The notes beneath the pieces were generated by a model that searched no databases, was not told the origin of the DNA, and saw only the letters and a program-made list of their open reading frames with translations. The position numbers and the translations under genes were made by a program. Positions 24,283 to 32,757 of a DNA stretch of 64,000 bases are shown piece after piece. This DNA is from Pelagirhabdus alkalitolerans. GTDB taxonomy: Bacteria > Bacillota > Bacilli > Bacillales > Amphibacillaceae. The stretch spans positions 62,001-126,000 of the forward strand of contig NZ_FMYI01000004.1 of the NCBI RefSeq assembly GCF_900096905.1. Reading direction: 5' to 3'. The stretch's first letter is position 1, and each line of letters starts with the position of its first letter.

Positions 24283-25074
24283 TTACGGTTGCATCGCACC
24301 AAATAATACAAGCCAAGCTAAAATCGATTTAGCTACTAGACTGAGTATAATATAAATACGCTCTCCATATAAATAATCAGACCACTTACCGATCTTTTTG
24401 TATTGTAAAATCATATTGACTGGGAAGGTGTTAAATGCGATGAAATAAGTTACGAGAATCGCCCACACAAACCACGGCACCATATCAAAGTTCCCTGTAC
24501 CAAACATATATAAGAAAATAGCAATCCAAGGTGCAACACCTGCGATTGACCCCCATATAAAGGGTCCCCAGTTAATATTCTTTTTGTCACGATTGGCATT
24601 AAGTTGTTCCATAACTAGGCCGAATAAGTTCATTGTTGCATTCACAACAAAAATCAGTAAAAGCGAGGCAATATCATAAATCCCGAATAACGTCGCAATT
24701 AAAACAATCATAATTGAAGAGCTTAACGCATATTCAAACCATCTAAACTGGTTGATCCCCAGCTTCAAATCACGATTGTAAATAGCATTCGTTTTCTTAG
24801 GTAATGCAATGAGTGCGTGAGCAGCTGCTGATATTAATAAAAATAAACTAACGCCAATACCAAATGGTAACTCAAATAATTCTGAAACAGCTACTTCAAG
24901 TGATTGTGTTTCCGGATTGAATTCTAGGTAAAATTGCGTGATCGTTGGTGTAAATTCTGAAATGGTTTGAATAACAGTTGTCGCTAAAAACAACATTAAT
25001 AGACCTTGAATAAAGTGAAAAGCCCCCATTACTAAATTAAAACGTCTCAACTTCTCGAATCGTTGCTCGCTCAT
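24283..25074 (-). CDS. Heliorhodopsin
   Basis: A 263-residue seven-helix photoreceptor of the heliorhodopsin family, whose N-terminus faces the cytoplasm, opposite to other rhodopsins. Retinal would bind Lys249 in TM7 (LSLVAKSILAW) as a Schiff base; the counterion is Glu114 in RWFEYALSSSIMIVL (TM3). Also conserved are His20 (FNLVMGAFHFIQG), His86, and the family patterns FNTFPVNMILQY and GKWSDYLYGERIY. These match the 48C12 reference as I recall it. No ion-pump motif is present; heliorhodopsins are thought to be slow-cycling sensors. It is followed by the VOC gene and is divergent from the H-NOX chemoreceptor. No retinal-synthesis gene lies in the window. Confidence 0.93.
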   Translation of the reverse strand: MSEQRFEKLRRFNLVMGAFHFIQGLLMLFLATTVIQTISEFTPTITQFYLEFNPETQSLEVAVSELFELPFGIGVSLFLLISAAAHALIALPKKTNAIYNRDLKLGINQFRWFEYALSSSIMIVLIATLFGIYDIASLLLIFVVNATMNLFGLVMEQLNANRDKKNINWGPFIWGSIAGVAPWIAIFLYMFGTGNFDMVPWFVWAILVTYFIAFNTFPVNMILQYKKIGKWSDYLYGERIYIILSLVAKSILAWLVLFGAMQP

Positions 25075-25157
25075 TCTTTCTCCTCCTCTAACTGACTTAT
25101 GTAACTACTTAATTCCCTTTTTCACTTGATGCAAACCCTCCCTCCATTTTTTTAAAT

Positions 25158-25191
25158 TGTGACAAAACGTTCACATATACAATTTGTCACA
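25158..25191. promoter_or_regulatory. 9-bp inverted repeat in the heliorhodopsin/H-NOX divergent region
   Basis: TGTGACAAA (25158-25166) and TTTGTCACA (25183-25191) form an inverted repeat with a 16-bp spacer, midway between the divergent starts at 25074 and 25267. It could be a shared operator. The spacing does not fit Fnr, ArcR or Rex sites. Confidence 0.4.
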
Positions 25192-25266
25192 TTTTGTTGT
25201 TTTTTCTTTTTAAAAACGCTAACATTGTTAGTTAGAACTAATCGTTTAGTATTAGGAGGAATGAAC

Positions 25267-27063
25267 GTGAAAGGAACTGTTGTTGGAACATGGATTAAGA
25301 CACTAAGCCGACTATATCCAGAAGATATTGTAAAAGAAAAAATGAGATTAGCAGGTATGGATCCCGAAAAAGCAATCTCACCGCTCGATAATATTGAAGA
25401 TGATGTTGTATTTAAATTTATCACTGAAATTGCCAAACATTATTCAATGAATGAAGCAGCATTATGGGAAGCGATCGGAGAAGATAATATTCAAGCATTT
25501 TATGAAGGTTATGGCTCCTTTTTTAAGAAAGACAACCTCTTTCATTTTCTAAATTCAATGAATGATGTTCATCAAGTCGTTAGAAAGCGGATCTCAGGAT
25601 CCAAACCTCCTATTTTAGACATTGAGATCGTTGGCAAACACGATGTTTTACTCGTATATCGTTCAAAACGTGGTATGTTTAGCTATTTACATGGATTACT
25701 AAAAGGTGCTCAAAAACATTTCAATGAGACCGTTCAAATTGAAGAAATTGAACGAACTCAAGAAGAAATGACGTTAAAATTAACATTTCCTTATCCAGTA
25801 AAGCGTTATAAGACCTATCACTTAAATAAATGGCTCTCCTTTGGGTTCATTAAAAGTATTGGTGCAAAGGCAAGTCTTGTTGGACTATTCGTTGGACTGA
25901 TCACTGGCTTTTTCACCCAAGAACTTGAGCAATCTTTTTTTATCATCCCGATCATAACGACCTTAGCAACTTTTGTAACATTTAAAGGACTTGAGCGCCC
26001 CAGCAAAATACTTCATGATGAACTCAACAACTTAAATCAAAAACAATTTGTTGTCACGACAAAGATCAACTCTGGTCATGACTTTTACGAGCAATTCCAC
26101 GACGCTTTAAATACTTATAAAGAAGCAATTCATGAAGACTTTATTGGTTTTAATAGTATGACAGAAGAAATGCAAGGATTTAGTGAAACGTTGCGCGGGA
26201 TCTCTACGACGATGGATGATACAAGCAAAGATATTGCAGGTGTTGTTGAAGAACTTGCACATACAGCAACATCTCAAGCTGAAGAAACAGAACAAAGTGT
26301 CACCACACTACAAAGTAATATTGAAAACATTGAATCCATATCCAATCAAGAAAACCAAAACAAAAAAGAATTAGAACAGGCCTTATCAACGATCAAGCAT
26401 TCCTTCAAAGGACTGGACGAAACCGTTGATCATCTATCAAACATTTTAACGGATTTTGAACAAGTGAAAGATGAAAGTTTAAGTTTGAAAAATAAAGGGC
26501 AAGAAATTGAAAAAATTGCAACGTTTGTTTCAGATATTGCCGATCAAACAAATTTATTAGCCCTTAATGCATCGATTGAAGCGGCTCGAGCAGGAGAAGC
26601 TGGTAAAGGGTTCTCAATTGTTGCTGAAGAAGTAAGAAAACTAGCAACTGAATCGGAATCAGCTGCTAGTAATATTAAAACAAACTTAGATGATTTTCTA
26701 ACGGACATGGATGTAATGGTAGACCATTTTACCGACCAGTACACGATTGTTAATAAAGAAAGTCAAGTCATTGAACAATCGATTAACCAAACTGAATCAT
26801 CTTATGAAAGAATTGAAACCGTAGCTGATAAGATGCTTTCATCGATTGAATCTCTACAAACACAGTCAACTGAAATCAACCGATTATTTGAAACGATTGA
26901 ATCGTTAGCCGCTATCGCTGTTGAAAATTCTGCCTCAACAGAAGAAGTTAGCTCTAATGTGTCGAGTTACTCAGAAGAAATTCAAAAGCTAACCGATGGC
27001 ATTGATGATTTTAAAAATCTTGTGAATGAATTTAAACACAGTTTATCAACCTATCATTTTTAA
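25267..27063 (+). CDS. H-NOX (haem gas-sensor) methyl-accepting chemotaxis protein
   Basis: A 598-residue chemoreceptor: H-NOX haem domain (1-180), two short transmembrane helices (about 200-255), and an MCP signalling domain with the hairpin tip QTNLLALNASIEAARAGEAG. H-NOX residues fall in exact register with Thermoanaerobacter Tar4H: proximal His102, Pro115, Tyr131-Ser133-Arg135, and the distal Trp9, Asn74 and Tyr140 that hydrogen-bond oxygen in that protein. It is therefore predicted to bind O2, unlike NO-selective H-NOX domains that lack the distal Tyr. AGGAGGA abuts ATG 25261, so GTG 25267 (MKGTVVGTW) is the start. It should signal to CheA/CheW. Divergent from heliorhodopsin. Confidence 0.93.
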   Translation: MKGTVVGTWIKTLSRLYPEDIVKEKMRLAGMDPEKAISPLDNIEDDVVFKFITEIAKHYSMNEAALWEAIGEDNIQAFYEGYGSFFKKDNLFHFLNSMNDVHQVVRKRISGSKPPILDIEIVGKHDVLLVYRSKRGMFSYLHGLLKGAQKHFNETVQIEEIERTQEEMTLKLTFPYPVKRYKTYHLNKWLSFGFIKSIGAKASLVGLFVGLITGFFTQELEQSFFIIPIITTLATFVTFKGLERPSKILHDELNNLNQKQFVVTTKINSGHDFYEQFHDALNTYKEAIHEDFIGFNSMTEEMQGFSETLRGISTTMDDTSKDIAGVVEELAHTATSQAEETEQSVTTLQSNIENIESISNQENQNKKELEQALSTIKHSFKGLDETVDHLSNILTDFEQVKDESLSLKNKGQEIEKIATFVSDIADQTNLLALNASIEAARAGEAGKGFSIVAEEVRKLATESESAASNIKTNLDDFLTDMDVMVDHFTDQYTIVNKESQVIEQSINQTESSYERIETVADKMLSSIESLQTQSTEINRLFETIESLAAIAVENSASTEEVSSNVSSYSEEIQKLTDGIDDFKNLVNEFKHSLSTYHF

Positions 27064-27075
27064 GAGATCGAATAG

Positions 27076-27120
27076 AAAAGCATTGACTAACACTTTCAAA
27101 AAGTGTCAGTCAATGCTTTT
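27076..27120. terminator. Bidirectional terminator after the H-NOX receptor
   Basis: A 20-bp stem with one mismatch (AAAAGCATTGACT base), loop TCAAA, flanked by T-runs. It overlaps the stop of the convergent DUF454 gene. Confidence 0.85.
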
Positions 27121-27521
27121 TAAACGTTTACGATTTCTTCTTTTGTCAGTGTACGCATTCTGGCTAAATAAATAGAGACACTTCCGCCCATTACGATTAA
27201 AAACACCGTAATCAGAAGCGAACGAAAGATGAGCATCGTTGGAATCATAGATAACCAGATTAAGCTGATCGCAGCTATTTTTGTCTTAAACGTAATCGCT
27301 CGATATGTGACATAACTTTTAATATAAGCGCCGAATAATCTATGGTTCAATAACCATACATACAATCGATTCGAGCTTCTAACAAAAAAGTAAGCTGACA
27401 ACAAAAGGAATGGCGTTGTCGGAAGGAGTGGGACAACGATCCCCAAACTCCCTAAAACGAGCGTAAAAATGCCTATACTTATATAGAGATATTTAAGCAA
27501 ACCTGTTGCCATCATCAACAC
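27120..27521 (-). CDS. DUF454 (YbaN-like) membrane protein
   Basis: A 133-residue integral membrane protein with the DUF454 signature LGIVVPLLPTTPFLLLSAYFF near the N-terminus, followed by NRLYVWLLNHRLFGAYIK and two more helices. Several start codons lie in tandem (GTG 27521, ATG 27515, ATG 27512) without a clear RBS. It begins 8 bp after the dicarboxylate symporter stop and is probably cotranscribed. Function unknown. Confidence 0.82.
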   Translation of the reverse strand: MLMMATGLLKYLYISIGIFTLVLGSLGIVVPLLPTTPFLLLSAYFFVRSSNRLYVWLLNHRLFGAYIKSYVTYRAITFKTKIAAISLIWLSMIPTMLIFRSLLITVFLIVMGGSVSIYLARMRTLTKEEIVNV

Positions 27522-27529
27522 ATACTTTC

Positions 27530-28705
27530 TTAAGCTTTTGCTTTTTTCTTCTTGTTTACGAATGAATCGACGATTAAAGCAATCGCACCATCACCTGTAA
27601 TGTTACACGCCGTTCCAAATCCATCTTGAGCCATATATAAAGCAATCATAAGCCCAGTTTGCGCTTCTGTAAAGCCTAGAATAGAAGAAAGTAATCCTAA
27701 AGCGGCCATAACGGCTCCACCCGGCACACCTGGTGCTGCGACCATCGTCACACCTAATAATAGAATAAACGGTAAGAATTCCATAAATTGCGGTGTCTGA
27801 TCTCCGATAATGAGGACCGCAACAGAACAGGCTACTAATGTAATCGTACTACCCGCTAAATGAATCGTTGCAGAGAGCGGAATCACAAAGTCGGTCGTCT
27901 CATCACTTACCTGGTTTTGTTTAGTACTTCGATGTGTAACTGGGATCGTCGCTGCACTACTCATCGTTCCTAACGCTGTTAAATAAGCTGGTATCATATT
28001 TTTGATCGCTTTGAATGGATTCACACCTGTTCTAGATGATGCAATGCTATATTGAATGAAGATGTACCCAAAGTGCATTAATATGATTAAAATGAAAACT
28101 TGACCGAATACACCTAAAATATGAAATGCCTCTCCTGATGCTGCCATGTCTGCAAAAATACCTGCAATATGTAATGGTAACAATGGGATAATAATCTTTT
28201 TAATCGTTAAAACAATAATCTCTCGAAACTCATTCATCCCTTGATAAAGTAATGTGTAAGCTTTTTCGTGACGAATATAGTTAATACCTAAACCAAAAAT
28301 AAATGCTGTGACTAATGCCGTCATCACACCCATAATAGCTGGAATCTCTAATTCTATAATCGGACTTAAACCCGGTGCTTCAGCGTCTGCTACCGATCCT
28401 TCTGTTACAATCAACGGAATGATAAAAATAGAAATAAAGAATGCAATAATCCCCGCTGTGATTGTCGAAGCATAAGCTAGTCCAGCTGTACCTGCTAATA
28501 ATCGCCCTGCCTTTTTACCAAGATCTGCAATTCCTGGAACAATAAACGACACAATGATCAGTGGTACAATGTAGCCTAGAAATTCTCCAAAGATATGCGT
28601 AAAGGTATAAAGCGTATTGCCTATCCATTCAGGAAATTGAAATCCAATTAAAATACCTCCCAAAATCCCAATAATAAGCCGTGGAAGTAAACCTATTTTT
28701 TTCAT
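27530..28705 (-). CDS. Dicarboxylate/amino acid:cation symporter (DAACS family)
   Basis: A 391-residue Na+/H+-coupled symporter. It shows the GltPh/SstT fold features: re-entrant serine-rich loop (ALGTMSSAATIPVT), the NMDGT-equivalent region replaced by SATIHLAGSTITLV, and the C-terminal substrate motif PGVPGGAVMAALGLL with DGFGTACNITGDGAIAL. Sequence is closer to the serine/threonine or aspartate group than to GltP. AAGGAGAG sets the start at ATG 28705, dropping a 24-residue upstream extension. Confidence 0.87.
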   Translation of the reverse strand: MKKIGLLPRLIIGILGGILIGFQFPEWIGNTLYTFTHIFGEFLGYIVPLIIVSFIVPGIADLGKKAGRLLAGTAGLAYASTITAGIIAFFISIFIIPLIVTEGSVADAEAPGLSPIIELEIPAIMGVMTALVTAFIFGLGINYIRHEKAYTLLYQGMNEFREIIVLTIKKIIIPLLPLHIAGIFADMAASGEAFHILGVFGQVFILIILMHFGYIFIQYSIASSRTGVNPFKAIKNMIPAYLTALGTMSSAATIPVTHRSTKQNQVSDETTDFVIPLSATIHLAGSTITLVACSVAVLIIGDQTPQFMEFLPFILLLGVTMVAAPGVPGGAVMAALGLLSSILGFTEAQTGLMIALYMAQDGFGTACNITGDGAIALIVDSFVNKKKKAKA

Positions 28706-28837
28706 AACAACTCTCCTTAACTCTTTTTTGATCAAATTTCTTAAAAGCAAGTTCATCTTATCACAGATTATTCGCACTCGATAGAATTTTTTGAAAATTA
28801 GTTATGAAAAGTTTTTTATAACTGATTAAAAAATAAT

Positions 28838-28870
28838 AAGGAGCAGAAAAAATCATTCTGCACCTTTTTT
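28838..28870 (-). terminator. Terminator after the DUF3231 gene
   Basis: AAGGAGCAGAA / TTCTGCACCTT arms with T-runs on both sides; the stop codon of the DUF3231 gene lies 3 bp beyond it. Confidence 0.75.
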
Positions 28871-28872
28871 AA

Positions 28873-29385
28873 TTAACAATCTTCAGTTTGTTTATGATGT
28901 AATGGAGGCGGTAGTAACCATCCCTTTTCTTTACTAAGACGAAGCACTTTTGCTCCCAGTGTTACTTTTTGCATATGAAATTGTCCATACATCATGGCAA
29001 TATCTTCTCGAATGCACTGACCAATCATCTGACTGCATACTACGAGTCCAGTAATGATATCTTGGCTTAAAGCCGCAATAATTTCCGGATCTTGAAAACG
29101 TGCGCCGGTCGGAATATCGTTTAGAGAAGCATGTGGCCGTTCAGGTGGTGTTGGAATCAATCCAACTCCATTTTCCTTTAGTAATGTTTCAAGTTGTTCA
29201 ACCTCTTGTTGAGTCCCTTGGATAGCTTCTATTAATAATTTCTTAAGGTCGTCATCACCTGCATGGTTTAACCGTGTTTGATAACCTGCAATTGCTGCTT
29301 TAGCAGCCAAAAGTGATGACCACGCCCCAAAAACTTCACCATAATGCATCGGCTCATTTTTAGGATTGCCACTTAAAATTCCCAT
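28873..29385 (-). CDS. DUF3231 family protein
   Basis: A 170-residue all-helical protein with the DUF3231 pattern: EVFGAWSSLLAAKAAIAGYQ, then TLLKENGVGLIPTPPERP and the amphipathic C-terminal helix. Family members look like ferritin-like bundles related to spore coat proteins of the CotF group and are enriched in spore-formers. AAGGAGTG before ATG 29385. Function unknown; a spore or stress role is inference. Confidence 0.83.
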   Translation of the reverse strand: MGILSGNPKNEPMHYGEVFGAWSSLLAAKAAIAGYQTRLNHAGDDDLKKLLIEAIQGTQQEVEQLETLLKENGVGLIPTPPERPHASLNDIPTGARFQDPEIIAALSQDIITGLVVCSQMIGQCIREDIAMMYGQFHMQKVTLGAKVLRLSKEKGWLLPPPLHHKQTEDC

Positions 29386-29584
29386 AAAAACACTCCTTTT
29401 TTTATTAATACTTTAACCCTCTCCTGCTTTCGAAGAGTCCATGTATAGAATGTGTGTAAGAATGAAAATTATACATATAAATGATATAAAATTTTAGTGA
29501 ACTTAATACTTATTGAATTTTTTGGTAACATTAATTCAATAATCATTATAAGGATTAATTTTAAAACAGGAGTGATTTTTAAAT

Positions 29585-29926
29585 ATGAAAAAAGTAAGCT
29601 TTTTACTCTTGACCATTGTATTTTTACTACTAGGCTGTACCACCGATGTCAATAGAGATTACGAACAATTTGTAGCTTCTGAAGAAGGCACTTATCAGTT
29701 ATATTTTGCTGCAGATCCCGACAACGAGGAAGACATGATTGATCGCGACATCCTCAAAGAACATGATATTCGCCATGTCCCAAGCTTTACATTTGCGGAT
29801 TCTACAGACAGTGCATCGTTACCAGACATGGACGAACTACCGACTTATATCTTATTTGACACAGAAGATAAAGTTTACCAAACACACAGTCGAGAAGAAT
29901 TAATTGAATTTTTACAAGAAAATTAA
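29585..29926 (+). CDS. Small predicted lipoprotein
   Basis: A 113-residue lipoprotein: signal peptide MKKVSFLLLTIVFLLLGC with lipobox LLGC (Cys18 after cleavage site). The mature part is acidic and may be thioredoxin-like in secondary structure (a long beta-strand QLYFAADPDNE, an IRHVPSFTF segment, and DELPTYILFDTEDKVY), but the active-site CxxC is absent, so no redox role is claimed. It ends at a palindromic terminator. The protein would sit on the outer face of the membrane. Confidence 0.85.
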   Translation: MKKVSFLLLTIVFLLLGCTTDVNRDYEQFVASEEGTYQLYFAADPDNEEDMIDRDILKEHDIRHVPSFTFADSTDSASLPDMDELPTYILFDTEDKVYQTHSREELIEFLQEN

Positions 29927-29944
29927 ATCACAACCTCCAACATA

Positions 29945-29982
29945 GAAACAGGCATGATAATGATCATTATCATGCCTGTTTC
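29945..29982. terminator. Bidirectional palindromic terminator
   Basis: A perfect 19+19 palindrome without loop (GAAACAGGCATGATAATGA and its inverse) between convergent genes. Its GATAATGATCATTATC centre mimics a Fur box but the spacing is wrong. Confidence 0.75.
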
Positions 29983-29983
29983 C

Positions 29984-30748
29984 TTATTTTATGGATTGTA
30001 AAAGTAGCGTTACACCCGATAGATCATTTTCAAGCTCATCACACTCAGCTTGTTGACTTTGAATATAACTTTCAAATAAATCAGCTTTATCCGGCCATTC
30101 TTGCTTTAATTCATTCGCCCTATTCACAATATGTTTTTGTTGTTCAACATTTAAAACTTCTAATTCATCATTTTCAATCATCTTTTCATCGATCAATTTC
30201 ACGCCAGTACGCTTAAAAATGTTAAGCCATTGTTCTTTCGTGTAGTAGGAAGGATTGGTTTCATCATGTCCATAGACATCGTCGATGATAATATAACAAC
30301 CTTCTTTCACTGTGTTCTTAAGCAAAGTTATGGTTTCTTCTGGTGTGCCTAGGACATCTCCTACAGCTCCTAAGATGACAATATCATAATCTTTTTCGTA
30401 CCGAACAGCTTTAGTTATATTTCCTACTTCAAACTCACAACAGCCCACTACATCGTGTTGCTTAGCCTTCTCATTCGCAAAATCAATAAATTCTGGCATT
30501 AGATCAATACCCTTCACGTTGCTGTTTAAGTGTTGAGCTAAATATACACTAACAGCTCCTTTTCCACATGCTAAATCAAGAATATTTAGTGGTTGTCGTA
30601 ATGAAATATGGTTAGAAATCATATCTAAAATATCTTGAGGCGATGAACCTAATTCCCACAAATCTTGTAGTAAATACGGGAGATATGGAATAAGTTCTTT
30701 TGATTCGGCTGTCAAAGATTCTGCCAATTTGTCTTCAATCGTCTCCAT
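29984..30748 (-). CDS. SAM-dependent methyltransferase
   Basis: A 254-residue class I methyltransferase. The SAM-binding motif I is LNILDLACGKGAVSVYLA (about 60), followed by the acidic motif II GIDLMPEF and a motif with DIVILGAVGDVLG. The C-terminal half is acidic and helix-rich. The substrate is not recognisable. A GTG at 30760 is in frame, but GGGGAG precedes ATG 30748. It lies downstream of a run of methyltransferase and regulator genes on the same strand. Confidence 0.78.
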   Translation of the reverse strand: METIEDKLAESLTAESKELIPYLPYLLQDLWELGSSPQDILDMISNHISLRQPLNILDLACGKGAVSVYLAQHLNSNVKGIDLMPEFIDFANEKAKQHDVVGCCEFEVGNITKAVRYEKDYDIVILGAVGDVLGTPEETITLLKNTVKEGCYIIIDDVYGHDETNPSYYTKEQWLNIFKRTGVKLIDEKMIENDELEVLNVEQQKHIVNRANELKQEWPDKADLFESYIQSQQAECDELENDLSGVTLLLQSIK

Positions 30749-30790
30749 TATTCTCCCCACTCCCCATCATCTTTTGATTGAAATACATCC

Positions 30791-31960
30791 TTATTTCTTT
30801 GTCAGCAATACGACGGTCTCTATATGATCTGTTCCTGGAAACATATCTACAGGGGTTATACTTTTGACTTCATATCCCTTTTTCGTTATGTCTTGAAGAT
30901 CGCGCTGTAATGTTTCTGGGTTACAAGATATATAGACGATTTTTTTCGGTTTGATCGATACCATCGCATTAATAAATAACTTCGTACTCCCTGCACGTGG
31001 TGGGTCCATAACGACCGCATCAACCGTTTCTTTTTTGGCTGCCATTTGTTGCATAAATTCACTTGCATCTTGATGATGGAAATAAACATTTTTCGTACCA
31101 TTTCGTTTCGCATTTTGAATCGCGTCTTTAAACGCATTGCGATTCAGTTCTACACCGATGACTTTTTTGACATAATCGCTCATGATCATCCCAATCGTAC
31201 CAATGCCACAATACGCATCGATAATGGTTTCATTCCCTTTAAAGTTAGCAACATCTATTGCTTTTTGATAAAGCACCTCTGTTTGCACAGGATTCACTTG
31301 ATAAAACGACTTTGGTGAAATGCGAAATACTTTATCGAACAATGTATCCTCTATAAAACCTTTTCCATAAAGGACTTGTTCACGATCACCTAACACCATA
31401 CTTGTCTTTTTCGTATTGACATTCATCACAACTGTCGATATTTCTGGGTGTTTATCCAGTAAGGCTTTCATAAATTTCTTTCTCGATGGAAACACCGTTG
31501 AACCAATGACGAGCACAACCATTATTTGACCGCTCTTTTTACCTGTACGAATCTGCACGTGGCGTAGCAAGCCTTTTTTCGTATCTTCATCATATGGTTT
31601 CATCTTAAAAGAAGCGAGCATATCACGAATGGATACAATAATCCGGTCTGCTCGTTCGTCGTGTAGTAAACATTGGTCAATAGACACCACTTGATGCGTG
31701 CCTTTTTGGTAAATACCTGAAATCACTTTTCGCTTTTTATCCATAGCAAATGTCGCTGTAGACTTATTACGATAGAAGTATGGATCATTCATCTGAATAA
31801 TGGGATCAACTTGATGAAATCCACCTAATAATTTTTCTACATTCTTTTGTTTAATCGAAATCTGTTGTTCATATGCTAAATGCTGCACTTGGCAACCGCC
31901 GCATACTTTTACAACAGGACAATGTCGTCTCTTTACTTGATTTTGTTGTTCGGTTGTCAT
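30791..31960 (-). CDS. 23S rRNA uridine C5-methyltransferase paralogue without TRAM
   Basis: A 389-residue RumA-family enzyme. It has the 4Fe-4S cluster cysteines near the N-terminus (CPVVKVCGGCQVQH plus a Cys in QCLLHDERA), SAM motif IIDAYCGIGTIGM, motif VVMDPPRAG and the catalytic Cys in VYISCNPETLQRDL. It lacks the TRAM domain present in the longer paralogue at 55695-57074. B. subtilis also has two such enzymes, RlmCD and YfjO; this is the YfjO-like one. It methylates C5 of a specific uridine, the site of which is not visible. Confidence 0.87.
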   Translation of the reverse strand: MTTEQQNQVKRRHCPVVKVCGGCQVQHLAYEQQISIKQKNVEKLLGGFHQVDPIIQMNDPYFYRNKSTATFAMDKKRKVISGIYQKGTHQVVSIDQCLLHDERADRIIVSIRDMLASFKMKPYDEDTKKGLLRHVQIRTGKKSGQIMVVLVIGSTVFPSRKKFMKALLDKHPEISTVVMNVNTKKTSMVLGDREQVLYGKGFIEDTLFDKVFRISPKSFYQVNPVQTEVLYQKAIDVANFKGNETIIDAYCGIGTIGMIMSDYVKKVIGVELNRNAFKDAIQNAKRNGTKNVYFHHQDASEFMQQMAAKKETVDAVVMDPPRAGSTKLFINAMVSIKPKKIVYISCNPETLQRDLQDITKKGYEVKSITPVDMFPGTDHIETVVLLTKK

Positions 31961-31983
31961 AAGAACTCCTTTTTATGTCTCAT

Positions 31984-32724
31984 TTATTGTTTCACACCGA
32001 TCATAGCTGTTAAGGGATACTCACCATCATCGAATACATTATCATCATATAATGGAGCGACCTCATTAATATCTAGATCAAACCCATATTGATGATAGAG
32101 ATCGACCCATTCTTGCTTAGTAAAAAGCCCAAGTGTGTGGACATCGTGTTTAATCGTTAACTCACCGTCGTGACGAATTAAGAAAACCATTGTTGCTTCA
32201 TATTGGTGATCAGAAATGCATTTATTACTTTCAAACATTGTCACATGATCAGGGCTTTTTTCACCTGTATAAACAAAATTATTCTCCATAAAGTGTTCTT
32301 TGAAATGGGTGACAATAAATAATAAACCACCTGATGCTAAATGATTGACGGCATTTTTAAATAGTGCGTGGAGGTCATCTTTTGTATTCATATAAAACAC
32401 AGAATCCGGGATCATAATAAGATCGAATGTTTCATTCAATTGAACATCTCGCATATCGCCGTGGATATACGTCAATTCTGGATTACGCTTTTCTGCTAAT
32501 TTTAGCATACCTCGTGACAGGTCAACACCCGTCACATCAAAAGCCTGTTTAAAATGATAGTCATGTCCTCCGGCACCGCAACCTAAATGTAACATGGAAG
32601 GGCGCTCTTTCAGTGAATAACGCTTCAGCCATTTCAGATAGCCTTCAACCTCTTCTTCATACTCTTCAACAGGGCCAAGAATCTCTTCAATCCATGCCAG
32701 TTCGTTGTATGCTTGCCAATCCAT
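31984..32724 (-). CDS. Class I SAM-dependent methyltransferase
   Basis: A 246-residue methyltransferase: SAM motif I MLHLGCGAGGHDYHF, acidic ribose contact GVDLSRGMLKLAEKR, then YIHGDMRDV. C-terminal region DVHTLGLFTKQEWVDLYHQYGFDL is typical of small-molecule O/N-methyltransferases in Bacilli. Substrate unknown. Short gaps (23 and 33 bp) link it to the rRNA methyltransferase and to the GntR-membrane protein pair. Confidence 0.78.
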   Translation of the reverse strand: MDWQAYNELAWIEEILGPVEEYEEEVEGYLKWLKRYSLKERPSMLHLGCGAGGHDYHFKQAFDVTGVDLSRGMLKLAEKRNPELTYIHGDMRDVQLNETFDLIMIPDSVFYMNTKDDLHALFKNAVNHLASGGLLFIVTHFKEHFMENNFVYTGEKSPDHVTMFESNKCISDHQYEATMVFLIRHDGELTIKHDVHTLGLFTKQEWVDLYHQYGFDLDINEVAPLYDDNVFDDGEYPLTAMIGVKQ

Positions 32725-32757
32725 TAATATCCTCCTAGCTATAAATTAAATACTTGA

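Noticed and set aside
25158..25191. Fnr, ArcR or Rex site before the H-NOX receptor
   Set aside because: TGTGA and TCACA halves occur, but with N8 or larger spacing instead of the N6 expected for Fnr/ArcR, and the Rex spacing also fails.
29945..29982. Fur-box-like GATAATGATCATTATC inside a perfect palindrome
   Set aside because: It lies between convergent stop codons and the half-site spacing differs from the Fur 7-1-7 arrangement; a terminator explains it.
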